A DNA stretch of 64,000 nucleotides from Lucinisca nassula (lineage: Eukaryota; Mollusca; Bivalvia; Lucinida; Lucinidae), in NCBI GenBank assembly GCA_963580285.1, contig OY757014.1:20314088-20378087 (forward strand), given 5' to 3'. Position numbers and translations under genes: made by a program. The notes beneath the pieces are model-generated. The model was not told the origin of the DNA and searched no databases. It saw only the letters and a list, made by a program, of their open reading frames with translations. Below are positions 45,458-57,566 of this stretch, in pieces. Position 1 is the stretch's first letter, and each line of letters starts with the position of its first letter.

Positions 45458-46853
45458 CTCCGCCGCGAAGCGGAGCGGGGATTAAAGGAATGACCTTCGT
45501 CTGTCCGTCTGTCCGTCCGTCTGTCTGTCCGTAACATTTCTTGTCCGCTCCATATCTCCTGAACAATTGATAGAGTTTCATTAAAATTTGGTCAATTATT
45601 CGTCTCAGTGAGCTGATGTGCAGAACCCATAAATGAACCGTGCCGACTCAATGTCAAGATCACAGTTGAAGGTCATGCGTTTGAAACTTTGAATTTTGTG
45701 TCCGTTCCATATCTCCTTTACCTTTGGAAGGATTTTCATTAAACTTTGGTCAAATGTCCTTTTCAGTGAGTTGATGTGCAAAACCCATAAATGACCGATG
45801 CCGACTCAAAGTCAAGGTCATAGTTTCAGGTCACGAGTTTGAAACTTTGAATTTTGTGTCCGTTCCATATCGCCTTTACCCTTGGAAGGATTTTCATTAA
45901 ACTTTGATCAAATATTCTTTTCATTGAGTTGATGTGCAGAACCCATAAATGAACCATGCCGACTTAAAGTCAAGGTCCCATTTGAAGGTCAAGAGTTTGA
46001 AACTTTGAATTGTGTGTCCGTTCCATATCTCCTTTACCCCTGCAAGGATTCTCAATAAACTTTGGTCAATTATCCCCCCTCAGTGAGCTGATGTGCAGAA
46101 CCCATAAATGAACCATGCCGACTCAAGATCAAGGTCACATTTGAAGGTCACGAGTTTAAAACTTGAATTTTGTGTCCGTTCCATATCTCCTTTACTCCTC
46201 AAAGGATTTTCATTAAACTTTGGTCAATTACCCCCCTCAGTGAGCTGATGTGCAGAACCCATAAATGAACCATGCCGACTCAAGGTCAAGGTCACATTAG
46301 ATGGTCACGAGTTTGAAACTTTGAATTTTGTTTCCGTTCCATATCTCCTTTACCCTTCAAAGGATTTTCATTAAACGTTGGTCAAATGCCCCCCCCCCCA
46401 CTCCGTGAGCTGATGTGCAGAGCCCATAAATGAATTATTCTGACACAAGGTCAAGGTCACATTGGATGGTCACGAGTTTGAAAATTCGATTTTTTTGGCC
46501 GTTCCATATCTCCTTTACCCCTGGAAGGATTTCATTGAACTCTCGTCAAATATTCCCCTCAGTGAGCTGATGTGCAGAACTTATAAAGAAACCATGCCGA
46601 CTCAATGTCAAGGTCACAGTTGAAGGCCACGAGTTAAAAAAACTTGGCATTTTGTGTCCGTTCCACATCTCCTTTACCCCTGGAAGGAATTTCATTAAAA
46701 TTTTGTGAAATATAACCCTCATTGAGCTGATGTGCAGAACCCATGAATAAACCATGCCAAGTCAAGGTCACAGGTGAAGGTCATAAGGTTAAGCCTTGAT
46801 ACAAAGTGCGACGGGGGATTTGGCTGTCCCTCAGACGGCTTTCTTGTTAAACT
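45458..46853 (+). mobile_element. Helentron/pearl-like element with 157-bp array
   Basis: Head hairpin TAATCCTCCGCCGCGAAGCG against GCGGGGATTA, then GTCTGTCCGTCTGTCCGTCC, then eight tandem units of about 157 bp (GAGCTGATGTGCAGAACCCA at 45613, 45774, 45932, 46089, 46247, 46420, 46568 and 46727). The end is CAGACGGCTTTCTTGTT. Oyster pearl elements and the bivalve satellite BIV160 have this monomer length; membership is inferred from layout only. Confidence 0.7.
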
Positions 46854-46989
46854 GAAATCTGGGAACATACTGAATTTTAGTCTAAAATGCATTAATTATA
46901 TCTGAAATATTGTTTCTTGCAATAAAATGATGAAAAAAAAACATTATTTTGGTCAGTTGGGATTTTCTTCATTAATTAAGGTTTTGGAA

Positions 46990-47130
46990 GAGGCTGGTGA
47001 CAGACGTCTGTCACCAGCCAATTCACGTGGAATTTGCTGCTGACAGACGTCTGTCACCAGCCAATTTACGTGAAATTTGCTGCTGACAGACGTCTGTCCC
47101 CAGCCATTTCTCGTAAATTTTGCTGCGGAC
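46990..47130 (+). repeat. Palindromic tandem repeat, about 46-bp unit
   Basis: Three units, each with TGACAGACGTCTGTCA. The first is a perfect 28-bp palindrome (46992-47019). Spacer AATTCACGTGGAATTTGCTG contains a CACGTG palindrome. The same repeat occurs at 56915-57066. Confidence 0.85.
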
Positions 47131-47294
47131 AGATGATACGAAGTATCATTTTCATTTGAATATTACATTGGGGAAAATATTTGTATTGATATTAATCGAA
47201 GCTGTGGAAAGCGAATCCCGGATTCTCGGACGAATTTTCAATCTCGTAGTCCGCATGTAATCATACATGCATACAGGTCAATTCGATAGGCCTT

Positions 47295-47365
47295 CCCCTA
47301 GTAGCCAAGTCGGTTGCGCGTCTAATAGGGTTCAGGTGGTCGGTCGTTCAATTCATGCCGGCTCG
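47295..47365 (+). repeat. tRNA-like promoter sequence
   Basis: TAGCCAAGTCGG (47302-47313) matches the A box and GTTCAATTC (47346-47354) the B box at normal spacing. No acceptor stem closes, so it is probably the head of a SINE-like or composite element leading into 47400-48800. Confidence 0.5.
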
Positions 47366-47919
47366 GCGACAGTTTTTCTTTTCTACGCTATTTGTAAGTG
47401 TTTTTTTTTCGAAAGCATTTCACTGTGCATCACGAAGTCCTGCTTATATAATTATGATTTGTTGTTGTTTCCAGTTTCCCCGTGTCGCGGGTCGTCAGCG
47501 GGTGGGGTCCCAGGGAACTAATCCATTCTGGCACTACACCGTAGCCGTTCGGTGCTATCCCCATTCCACGTTGCCGGTGAATGGGGAGACCATCGCTCGG
47601 CTCCAGCCCCGTCCGTCCGTGTCTATCGTAAGTCCGTTGCAGTCTGTCCATTTTGTCTTCTACTTGACGTTATCATTTTTTGCTTGTCAATATGCCGAAC
47701 CGTGTCAGAGCAGGAAAGGGTCAATTTTGATATTGGTATTTTTGTTTTTTATTTTTTTTATTTGATTTTTGTATATTTATGTAACGTATGTACATTTTTA
47801 CATTGTTTGGTCTGTTTCCCCAGTTTGTTGAGTGGTCTATTTTTTAAGTATATATGCGGGCGGATGTGCTTACCCCGCCACGGACCTGTTTTGTTTGTTT
47901 TTCTTTTGCCATAAAGGTG

Positions 47920-48805
47920 GTGTTGTCCGTTTTAGGGCAAGCCCATCCGCTCACACGTGCTGGGGAGGACAGTTTTTGTACCTGCAAGATTAAGCTAGTG
48001 GTTTATATTTTGTGTTTTTTTTTATCTGTACATACACTATGTAACATAAAAACATGAAGTGCCGGCCTACGCCGTCTCGGGTTTGAATTCGTATTTATTT
48101 TGTTAGTGAGTGACTTCTATCGCGGAGGATGTGCAAAGTAGGTCAGTCCCTTTTTATGCATTTGCCGTTTTGAGTTAAGAAAAAGTGATGCCTTCCTCGA
48201 CGTAGGATGCCGCACTCTACGGGACCATAAGTGGGTCAGTCGCCATGTTTGCATATCATTAACGCATCCTACGTGAAGGAAGGCACCATAGGAGGAAAGT
48301 GTATTCCTGCCTAGCCATTTGGAGGCCCGAGACAACGTTTGCCGATCTCATTTGTGGTGTTGTCCTTTTTGGGACAGGCCCATCCGCCCACAGTTGCTGG
48401 GAAGGACAATTTTTGTACCTGTAAGGTTGTGCTTGAAGATTATATTTGTGTGTGTTTTTTTTTTTTGTTTATTCTGTACATTCAACATATAACATAGTAA
48501 CATGGTGTGTTGGCTTCCGCCGTCTCGGGCCCAAATTCGTATTTATTTTAGTTAGTGGGTGACCTCTATCGCGAAGGATGTGGAAAGTAGGTCAATCCCC
48601 TTTTATGCTTTTTCGTTTGAAGTTAAGAGAAAGTGATGCCCTCCTCGACGCAGGATGCCGTATTCTGTGGGACCGTAGGAGGGTCATTTTGTGTCGCCAT
48701 AATTGCATATCATTGTCGCATCCTACGTGTAGGAAGGCACCATAGTAGAAAAAAAATGTATTCTTGCCTAGCCGTTTGGGGTCCCGAGACAACGTTTGCC
48801 ATCTC
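47920..48805 (+). repeat. Direct dimer of an unknown repeat, about 440 bp
   Basis: 47920-48355 and 48356-48805 share GTGGTGTTGTCC, CCCATCCGC, GCCGTCTCGGG, GAATTCGTATTTATTTT or its variant, and CCCGAGACAACGTTTGCC. Each unit holds inverted arms (GCCTTCCTCGACGTAGGATG; GCATCCTACGTGAAGGAAGG). I do not recognise the element. It may begin at the tRNA-like head near 47295. Confidence 0.65.
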
Positions 48806-48849
48806 TTTAGTCAAAGTGGTTAGTGCAAATTGTTATATAATCATGTAGG

Positions 48850-50700
48850 TCGCATACAAGCGTCCGCCTGCGCATGTGCGCATTCGAGCGCTCCTATGTA
48901 TGCGATCTTGTTTTTAATGTTTCATATTTACACAAATAAAATTGTTTGAAATCGCTTTTTTGGAGAAAACTCTTCTTCTTCTTCTTCTAACTCCAGGTTT
49001 TTGATCTCTCTTTTCTATACTATCCTCTCTACTGTATTCCTATCCTACAACTATCGCTATATCTACTTACCTAGTGTGGTTGTATGTTGTTTTAGTTTCG
49101 CGTGGGTGGTTGTGTTTTTTAAAAGCCTTCCTTCAGGTCGCGCTAAGTCATGCCCTAGTTAGTTAATTGCCCTTGTCTGTATTGATATGTGGCCATCTTG
49201 ACCGTCTGTCTGTATTACGGTCATGGCGCAATTGGCTGGTTTTGGTGATTTTTAATGACAGATTCCATCTGTCTATTCTTGCTGTGCTGCACGTTTAAAG
49301 TAATTCAGACTTTTTCTTCCGGCTTTGACCGCCATAGATATATGAGTCCGCACAAAATGTAGTCCGTTTTGGTGCAGTAATCAAAATTGTACAAGCGTAT
49401 TAGTTATCCTGTAAGCGTAATACAAACTTTTGAAGCAGACGACTTGACGATTCAGCATTTCGTATGAATCAGCTGCATTATGCGACCGTTTTTGAGAAGA
49501 CTGTATACCCAGATCAATGCGGCGTCTGCTCAGGTTTTACACTGTTTTCTATCAGTGCTCTCAATATTTAATCCTTAAAGACCAGCCTGCTGTTGGACCA
49601 GGTCAGCTGTAGACAAGAATATTAATGGGTTTTCTTTCTGACTTTCGAGGTCAAGTTTAGGTCAGTTACAACTTAGGTGTATATTGACTTTGCGTGGAGA
49701 AATTGAACAGAAAGGCTGTCCCTTTCAACCCTGGAATATGGTACAGATACTTTGTGTAGGTCCTGTGATATAATTCTAGGTGTCATATATTTAGCAGAAT
49801 GGACGAGCCAAACTTCAGTGATGGAGGAGTGCACTCAAGAAAACCAAGGTAGTGAATAAATCAAAGCACTGACAACACTCATGCTGATTGTCTCTAAATA
49901 CAGGATGGTCATGAACGGGGACTTGGACTGATTCGTTTAAACTTAAGATGTTAGTAACTAATGACAAAAGTGTAGAACAAGATCAGCACCGTGTTGTGTG
50001 GCTTTTGAACTGAGTTTACATTGTTTGCCAGATCACACATTTGATTCATGTGCAGATTTTACAGATAACACTTAAATGTACCCAACACTGACAAACGACG
50101 CGGCTATGTTTGGGTTGATTGTTTGGCATTCGACCCGAAGTTGATAATAAGAAAAGCGCTTCAGTGCTAATGTCTACGTGACTATCACTGACTTTACAGA
50201 ATAACTTTTTGTCTTGTAGAAAATAGCCGCAGTGAGATCGGGGTATCCCATAAGACGGAAGAGGGTTATCCTGGAATCATAGGGTGAGCTGGGCAAACAG
50301 TGTAGTAGACCAAGATCAGACGCTGCCGAACGCGTCTTCTTATCAAAATCTTCACTATTTGTTTGGAATTTCAGAGTTAAATGAAACAGTTTAAATCTCA
50401 GCCCAGGACTATTACTCCAACCTACACCCCACACTCTCAGAGCTTCGATTCTGAAACCAAACGGTTACAATACACTTAGGCACCATGCCCTTAAGCTAAA
50501 AAAGTTTAATCAATCAACCGTGACGTCTGGTTACCAGTCCGGCCACGTCGATCCTGTGCACCACCCTCACACCAGTACGGATAGAAACCACATGTTCAGG
50601 ATCAAACTTTTGATGTGTAATTTAAGGTCGTGCCTAGAAAAGAAGAAACTGAAATTTGTTCTCAAAATCAAAAAAGCATTTAGTGAGAACGTATTGCAAC
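48850..50700. other. No recognisable gene
   Basis: AT-rich intergenic or intronic sequence with a short (TCT)n stretch at 48970-48990. A degraded GCAAACAGTG MITE fragment lies near 50290. I see no coding exon that I can defend. Confidence 0.5.
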
Positions 50701-50714
50701 ATTTTTCATTAAAG

Positions 50715-51590
50715 GATCGTAAGCGTGTTCCTGGACAGTTAGAAGCTGGTCGGAAAGCGGATGACGTTGGCTCTGATTTAGGTGCCACATGTGTGTGATC
50801 TATCGTCTATTGGAGCGACATCTTAATATATACAGAAGACGCTAGTGGTCGTCGACGTAGCGGAAGACCGACGTCCGTACGTCAAGATCGATTCGACCGT
50901 CAGACGCATATGCGAAACAGACTTCTGCCGGCAGCTGCTACAATGTACCTGTAGATAAACAAGGGGTCTCAACTACCGACTAATAAGCACTGACACAGAT
51001 CGTCGCCCTTATGCGATGCACGTTTGAGAGCTAGACGTCCCTGTCGTGACCAAAGTTAATGCATCGGCACAGTACGGAACACTAGTGCATGAAATACGTA
51101 AATTGGCGTCTAAGCGACTGACATATGCGTTTCAGTGACAAATCGCACTTCAGCGTGAATCACGCCGGTTGTCGTTTCCGGGTATTTCGACGTATAGGTG
51201 TAATGTATGCCGAGGCGACGCGTGCGTAATAGAGCATGACATATCGGGTGAAATAAGCGTAATTGTGTGGCGAGCTATTGCGTGTAGATAGCGAACACAG
51301 CTTAGTGTCATTAAGAACATTCAAGATCATAGCTGAGACGTGAATTGAACAGCGAGACGCTACATCAATCAAGTGCTTCGGCCTCACATGGTTCCATTTA
51401 TTTGTTTACGCTCCGAATCCGGGATATCTTATCCAGTAGGATTACGAGCGGGCTCATAGTGCTGTTCTTACTCAAAAATGTCTTCAAGCCAATGGAATTC
51501 ATGCACTGGACTAGCCAGCCTTACTCCTCCGATCTCTTTCCCATAGAGTATCTTTAGGTAGAGGTGTCCACAACCGACCAGACTAAAACT
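50715..51590 (+). pseudogene. Tc1-like transposase, heavily decayed
   Basis: Readable blocks in order, in shifting frames: GQLEAGRKADDVGSDLGATC (helix-turn-helix region), RRRSGRPTSVRQDRFDRQTH (the GRPR AT-hook-like motif region), RLRARRPC, a diverged first-Asp region, a VLRPHMVPF block, ERAHSAVLTQKCLQANGIHA (after the second-Asp motif, where a stop replaces part of HDNARAHSA) and DWPA. The order and motifs are those of Tc1-like (Bari-type) transposases; the SPDLNPIEH motif is frame-shifted near 51530. At least six stops or shifts make it dead. I did not find terminal repeats with confidence. Confidence 0.7.
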
Positions 51591-52129
51591 GTACTTATGG
51601 ACAGTAGCATTGTTAAAACTTGAATCTTAATGTTTGGTTTTGAAAACGTAAAATAGTTTCTTTCATAAATTTGAAACATCGAATGGCGTTTCATAAAACC
51701 ACCGGTCTATAGACATCTGCAAACATATCATATATTGTAAGTTTTCACAGTGTTATGAATTTCTCATAGAATCTGTCATTTCAGTGCCTTTGGCGCTTTG
51801 ATTATGTTATGCGACAAGGGCAGTACGGAGGGCTGTATGATATACCAGGCGAGATGCGGTTTTTCAGTCGTGGTGGTATGCAAAAGGCCCTTTTGAGGGC
51901 CCCAAGGTCATTCCGTTTTGGTAACCTTATAATGAACATCCTTTATTCGAAAGCGAAAGTTGCGAAAAAAGAAAGAAAAAGATGTGATAAGGCGTCTTGT
52001 TTCTTATTTCTGCCCCACTTTTCTATATGCGTTCCTGAAGGAGAGGCTTTGTTTGCTAGTGTGCTGTTGTGCCGTTCTCCTTTGGGTTGTGTGGCTCTCG
52101 ATCAGCCAGGATTTTGACGCAACGCTCCT

Positions 52130-52215
52130 AAGTGCAAAGTCCAAGGACCGCAACCACACTATAATTATGATCCCCGTAAACCTCACTTTTATACAGTAAA
52201 ACTGGGGTTTACAGG
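52130..52215. repeat. Fold-back family fragment
   Basis: Only the second palindrome (GTAAACCTCACTTTTATACA and AAAACTGGGGTTTACAGGG) remains, directly left of the element at 52229. Unexplained AT-rich sequence fills 51600-52130. Confidence 0.55.
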
Positions 52216-53409
52216 GCACATATTATTTTAGCTCACCAGAGCCGAAGGCTCCGGGGGAGCTTATAGGATAGGCAGTTGTCCGTCGCCTGCGTCGTCTGCG
52301 TCTGGTGACGTCAACACTTTTAAACGACATCTCCTCTGAAGCCGCTAACCCGATTGGGCCCAAATTTCATCTGTAGCATCCTTGGGTTGGGGGATTGAAA
52401 GTTTGTGTTTTTTATGAAATTCGGCCTATAAGTTTGGTTGCTATGGCAACTTAGAGTTTCCGTAGACTTATAATGGGGAAAATTGAAAAATGACATTTAC
52501 TGCCAAGCCGCTGCAGATATTTTGACAAAACCTTCATAGAAATATTCCTTAGGCAATCTACTATCTGTCATATGATTTTAGGCCTACTCCTCATTTGTAT
52601 TGGTTGCCATGGAAACCAAATTGAAAAAAAAAAATAATAGAAAAACCCCCCTTAAAAAATCATCTCCTCAGAAACCGTTTGCTCTATGAGGCTGAGAGTT
52701 TATGAAAATATTAACCATATTTGCCTTTACAGGTTTTGTGTTTTTTATGAAATTCGGCTCTTTAGTTTGGTTGCTATGGCAACTTAAATTTTCCATAGAC
52801 TTATAATGGGGAAAATTTAAAAATGGCATTTGCTACAAAGCCTTTGCAGATATGTTGACAAAACTTTCATAGAAATGTTCCTTTAGTAAATTTCTCTCAG
52901 CAATATGCTTTTATGTCAAACTGGGGGTCCAGTAGGTTGTGCCGGGGCCATTCCCAGCCCCCAGTACTTCATAAAATGCCTTATATCTCAGAAACCTTAC
53001 CGATCCCTTCCCCTAAACCATATATATTCTTGTCCCTTATGATAAGGTGCATTAAGTGACATAAACCTGGGGATCCCCCGGATGTGCCGGGGAAATGCCC
53101 TTCCCCCTCCACTTCATAAAATGCCATTTATCTCAGAAACCATTCAGATCCCCACCCGTAAAGCGTATATATTATTGTCTCTTTTGATAAGACACACTCA
53201 GTGACACCAACCTGGGGGTCCCCAAGGACGTGCCTGGCCCCACCCCTCCATTTCACAACAGGCCCAATATTCCAGAAACCTAACAGATCCAAACCCCTAA
53301 ATGAAATATATCTTTGTTCCTTATGATAAGTTGCATTCAGAAAATCAACCTGGGGGACATCCGGGAGGTGCCGGGGACATGCCCAACCCCCTCCACTTCA
53401 TAAAAGGTT

Positions 53410-53707
53410 GGCCCCCGCCCATAGGGGCTTGAAGAAATATATGGGCTGCATGATGCTTCCACGCAGAGCTGAATCCGGCCCGCACACTAGTACTGGTAAA
53501 CTGCTTAGAGGATATAAGCCTGTCCAGGAACCGCAGTGCGAGTGTCCATGCTAATAAACCCTATTGGTTTCATTGGGCGGCAGGGCTTGAGATGTCATTT
53601 CATCTCAATGTCGGGAAAAAGTACCACAAAATTGGAAGCAACGTCCCCGAATTGACCTTTACAGTGTTGACGGGGATATTAAACCTCAAATCAAAGAAAC
53701 AAACAAA
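53410..53707 (+). repeat. SINE-like repeat, full length
   Basis: Flanked by CTTCATAAAAGGT(T) on the left and ACTTCATAAAAGGTC on the right, a likely target duplication of about 12 bp. That supports retroposition of this family. Confidence 0.8.
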
Positions 53708-54110
53708 ACTTCATAAAAGGTCAAATATTCCAAAACCTTACAAATCCCCACCCCTAAACCATATATATTCTTGTTCCTTATGATAAGAAGCATTATGTAA
53801 CACCAACCTGGGGGTCCCCTTAGATGTGCCGGGGACATGCCCCACCACCTCCACTTTATAAAATGCCATTTATCTCAGAAACCATTCAGATCTCCACCCC
53901 ATAACCATATATATTCTTGTTCCTTATGATAAGACGCACTCAGCGACACCAAGCTGAGGGTCCCCTGGGATGTGCCGGGGTCATGCCCCACCCCCTCCAC
54001 TTCATAAAAGGCCAAATATTCCAGAAACCTTACTGATCCCCACCCCTAAACCATATATATTCCGTGTGATAAGACACATTCAGTGACAACAACATAGGAT
54101 TTGGGGCTTG

Positions 54111-54392
54111 AAGAAATATATGGGCTGCATGATGCTTCCATGCAGTGCTGAGTCCGGCCCGTACACTAGTACTGGTAAACCGCTTAGAGGATCTAAGCCT
54201 GTCCAAGAACCGCGGTGCGAGGCGGACTGTCCATGCTAATAAACCGTATAGGTTTCATTGGGCGGCAGGGCTTGAGATGTCATTTCATCTCAATGTCGGG
54301 TAAAAATCCCACAAAACTGCAAGCAACGTCTCCAAAATGACCTTTACAGTGTTGACGGGGACGTTAAACCTCAAATCAACCAACCAACCAAC
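54111..54392 (+). repeat. SINE-like repeat, nearly full length
   Basis: Begins GGGGCTTGAAGAAATATATG. The tail is AAATCAACCAACCAACCAAC, and AACATAGG occurs on both sides, a probable target duplication. Confidence 0.8.
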
Positions 54393-55633
54393 ATAGGGTT
54401 CCCCCAGGGCTGGCCCGGGCCATGCTCCATTCTTCAACTTCACAAAAGACCATATATCTGAGAAACTTTTCAGAGCCCTACCCTCAAGCCATATATATAT
54501 TCTTGATCCTTATGATAAGATGCAATCAGTGACACCAGCATGGGGTCCCCCCACCCCCCCCCCCTGTGGTGCCATGGGCCATGCCCCATCCCTTTACTTC
54601 ATTAAAAGTCATATATCTCAGAAACCGGTCAGACCCCCACCCCTTAACCATATGTATTCTTGTTCCTTATGATAAGACCCCATAATAGGCCATATATCTC
54701 AGAAACTATTCAAATCCCCACCACATAATCACATATATTCTTGTTCATTGTTATTAGACACATTCAGTCAACCCATCTTGTGGGGTCTGCAGGGGCCATT
54801 TCTCTCCCATCAACTTCATAAAAGGGCCTCATATCTCAGAAACTGTTCAGCATTAGGTTGCAACAATCTTGGGCTTTTCTGGAATCCACCATGCCCGAAT
54901 CCCTCCTTACATCTCAGGAGCCATACATATCCCACCGCTAAACCATATATGTCTCTGTTCTTTTTATAAGACACATTTAGTGACACCAACCAGGGCTACA
55001 TTGGGTTCATGCCCCACCCTCTCTAAAACACCTAATATTTCAGATACAGTCCACATGAGTGCTCATTTTGGAATTGGGAGACTTTATAATTGATAGATTA
55101 AAATCATACCATGTTAAAATACATGTCTGCCATTGGGCAATGCCAATGTAAGCTCCGGTTTATGAAATTTGACTCTTTGGTTTGTTTGCCATGGCAAGTT
55201 AAGAGTGTCCATTGACTTATAATGGGTAAAAATTGAAAAATGACATTTATGCCTTTCAATATATTTTGTCAAACTTACATAGAAATGTTCCTTTAATAAT
55301 GTTCTTTTAGGCCTAATGGTTGCCACAGATGGGAAATTGTCAGTTGTCATCTGTTGTCCTGCAACAACACATTCAAGCGACATCAGACCTCTGAAGCCAC
55401 TAGGCTGATTAGGTCCAAATGTTATCTGTAGCATCCTTGGGCGCAGGGCTTCCATGGTTAATTAAAATACTTTGCTGCCAGTCGGCAGTGCCCCCTGAGC
55501 TCTGGTGAGCATAGTGGCCCATGGGCCTCTTGTTTTATTATTTTGGCTCAAAATATAGATTGTCGGTACTCGTTAGAACCGCCTCTGAATTTTTATTTTT
55601 TTTATTTTTTGTTGAAATGTTGAATATTTTTGA

Positions 55634-56040
55634 AAAGGCGTGCTTTCGTAATGCTTTTTAAACTGCACACAAAAATGGTTAATTAGGTTAATTGGTTCGA
55701 TATGACCTGAATTGTGTTGACATGACCATTACACGTGAAAACAAACGAGCAAACCATCACGTGACCAGGTCCGTGAAATGAAGACCCCCCTATACCCCAC
55801 TTTATATAGAGAAAACTGGGGTTTACGGGGGTATACATTATTTTTCTTATTTTTTCTCCAAGACATAGGTTGTGGGTACTCGTTAGAACCGCCTCAATGA
55901 GGCGGTTCTAACGAGCACCCACAACCTATGTTTTGAGTATTAATAAGGATAATATCACATATTTTCATCAGAAAATTGACCGTTTTGGAGATGTAAAAAA
56001 TTGCACTATGACGCACGGGTGTGTTATCGTAATGCAAACA
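55634..56040. mobile_element. Fold-back MITE, best palindrome
   Basis: The main palindrome at about 55862-55932 is almost perfect (CATAGGTTGTGGGTACTCGT with CGAGCACCCACAACCTATG). The second palindrome is at 55790-55845. End sequences CGTGCTTTCGTAATG and GTGTTATCGTAATG are present. Confidence 0.75.
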
Positions 56041-56782
56041 AAATAATACAACCGTTTTGTAGTATATGAAAGCAATGGAAATGAACTGTGGTAAACAAAT
56101 TAATTGCAAGACATGACAAAATATTATTTCATCATTAAAATTACATAAATATTCAGCCGACCTCGCTAGCTCTGTAGAATGCGCGTCTGACTGATCATGA
56201 AATGTTTTCTACGGCCATTATCTCCCGTCCACTGATTCAAGAAGGACAGGTGTTAGTTTCTGGCGAATGAATGTTCACTGTACTGGTTAACTGCTTAACC
56301 GCTTAACGTATAAGTCGGTCCAGGAAAGGGTGGATAGGTAAACTGACCGGCTCGATATGACCAAACAGGGCTGACTGGGCCGTTAAGCTCCAATACAATA
56401 CAATGCAATACATAAATATTAATTTTTGCAAATATCCATGCCCCGTACAAATAACCATGCTGTCAGCCTTCGCTTGACTCTGCAACGTCGCCGATGGAAA
56501 TGTTCTGTCCCACAGACGACCCTGAAAGGTCCCTAACTTATATAGGGATGGGTCAGGCCACGTATTTCGATCATGCGATGACCACACAACATAGGCTCAC
56601 AGATCGACACGTCGCCTGTATGGAATATTGCACAGGCCTACCAGCAGCGAATATCAGTGCTGTGTTGAACCGTAAATTGGACCTTCCATATAATAAGTTT
56701 TAACTTCTGGTTTAGAAACTTGGTATATAATATTCAATCAGTGCAACGGAAACCAACGGTTTCCTAGCACTAATGCTCGGTA

Positions 56783-56848
56783 GGTTTTAGCTCTACGTGG
56801 AACAGCATGCAGAACAATCAATTTCTACAAGCCCCGACGGGCGGGGAT
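56783..56848 (-). repeat. SINE-like repeat fragment
   Basis: Only the head part (AAGCCCCGACGGGCGGGG) is recognisable. 56100-56780 otherwise shows no feature. Confidence 0.5.
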
Positions 56849-56914
56849 ACGGCTTTATTATTGTAAGTTTAGAGCTTACATCTATCAGCAGCAAATTTTG
56901 CGAAAATCGGCTAT

Positions 56915-57066
56915 TTACAGACGTCTGTCACCAGCCAATTCACGTGGAATTTGCTGGTGACAGACGTCTGTCAGCAGCAAATTTCACGTAAATTTGCTGG
57001 TGACAGACGTCTGTCAGCAGCAAATTCCACGTGAATTCGCTAGTGACAGACGTCTATCAGCAGCCA
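56915..57066 (+). repeat. Palindromic tandem repeat, second locus
   Basis: Four GACAGACGTCTGTC-type palindromes about 46 bp apart, with AAATTTCACGTAAATTT spacers, 10 kb from the first locus at 46990-47130. Confidence 0.85.
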
Positions 57067-57566
57067 CTCGCAACATGAAAACAGTATAGACCCTGATCAG
57101 ACGCCGAGTTTGTGTATGCGATGTACAGTCTGATCAGAGCTTATCTGTCTGCATGTGTTTTACATTATATTATAGTGCGTCTCAGTTATTTTTTAAAACA
57201 TACATGTGCATATATGAAGAGGCATTATGCAATTTTGCAGTATTTGAAATGAAAAGCATGTATTGTATGAATAATGTTTGTTTACCTATAATTTTTCAAA
57301 CTGTTTTGTATGTACTACATGTATGCAGATATGTAAGCAAATGTAAGGGCGAGGGTTGGAGGCTCATGAACTTTGTAGTGGCGCAGTAGAAGCTCTCGCC
57401 CTGCTCTATTTGTTCAGCTGTTGACCGTCCTAAGGTTGGTGATCAAATAATATCGTTTGTTTTTGTGTCCCATAATACCTCTAAGTCGTTCTTTTGTGTG
57501 TTTTCAGTTTTACGTTTCATAAACATCTTAGGTCATACGGAGACGGGATCTTGGTTAGTAGTATAG

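Larger units (their letters stand above)
52229..55533 (+). mobile_element. Helentron-like element with about 130-bp array and SINE insertions
   Basis: Head AGCTCACCAGAGCCGAAGGC at 52229, a CGTC-rich tract, two TTGCTATGGCAACTTA units, then about ten units of about 130 bp (CCATATATATTCTTGTTCCT, then TATGATAAG, and a CTGGGGGTCCCC block) from 52920 to 55060. The end is GCCCATGGGCCTCTTGTT at 55533. Two SINE copies are inserted in the array. It is the most complete element of this group here. Confidence 0.65.

Noticed and set aside
36286..46800. CRISPR-like arrays
   Set aside because: The repeats are long, adjacent tandem monomers without unique spacers, in eukaryotic DNA.
47474..47633. Exon-like segment between TTTCCAG and GTAAGT
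   Set aside because: It lies within an unknown repeat, has no recognisable protein and no phase partner. The splice-like words alone are not enough.
50520..50714. Protein-coding start of the 92-residue plus-strand frame
   Set aside because: Only its end (from about 50715) resembles Tc1 transposase; the first part has no recognisable features.
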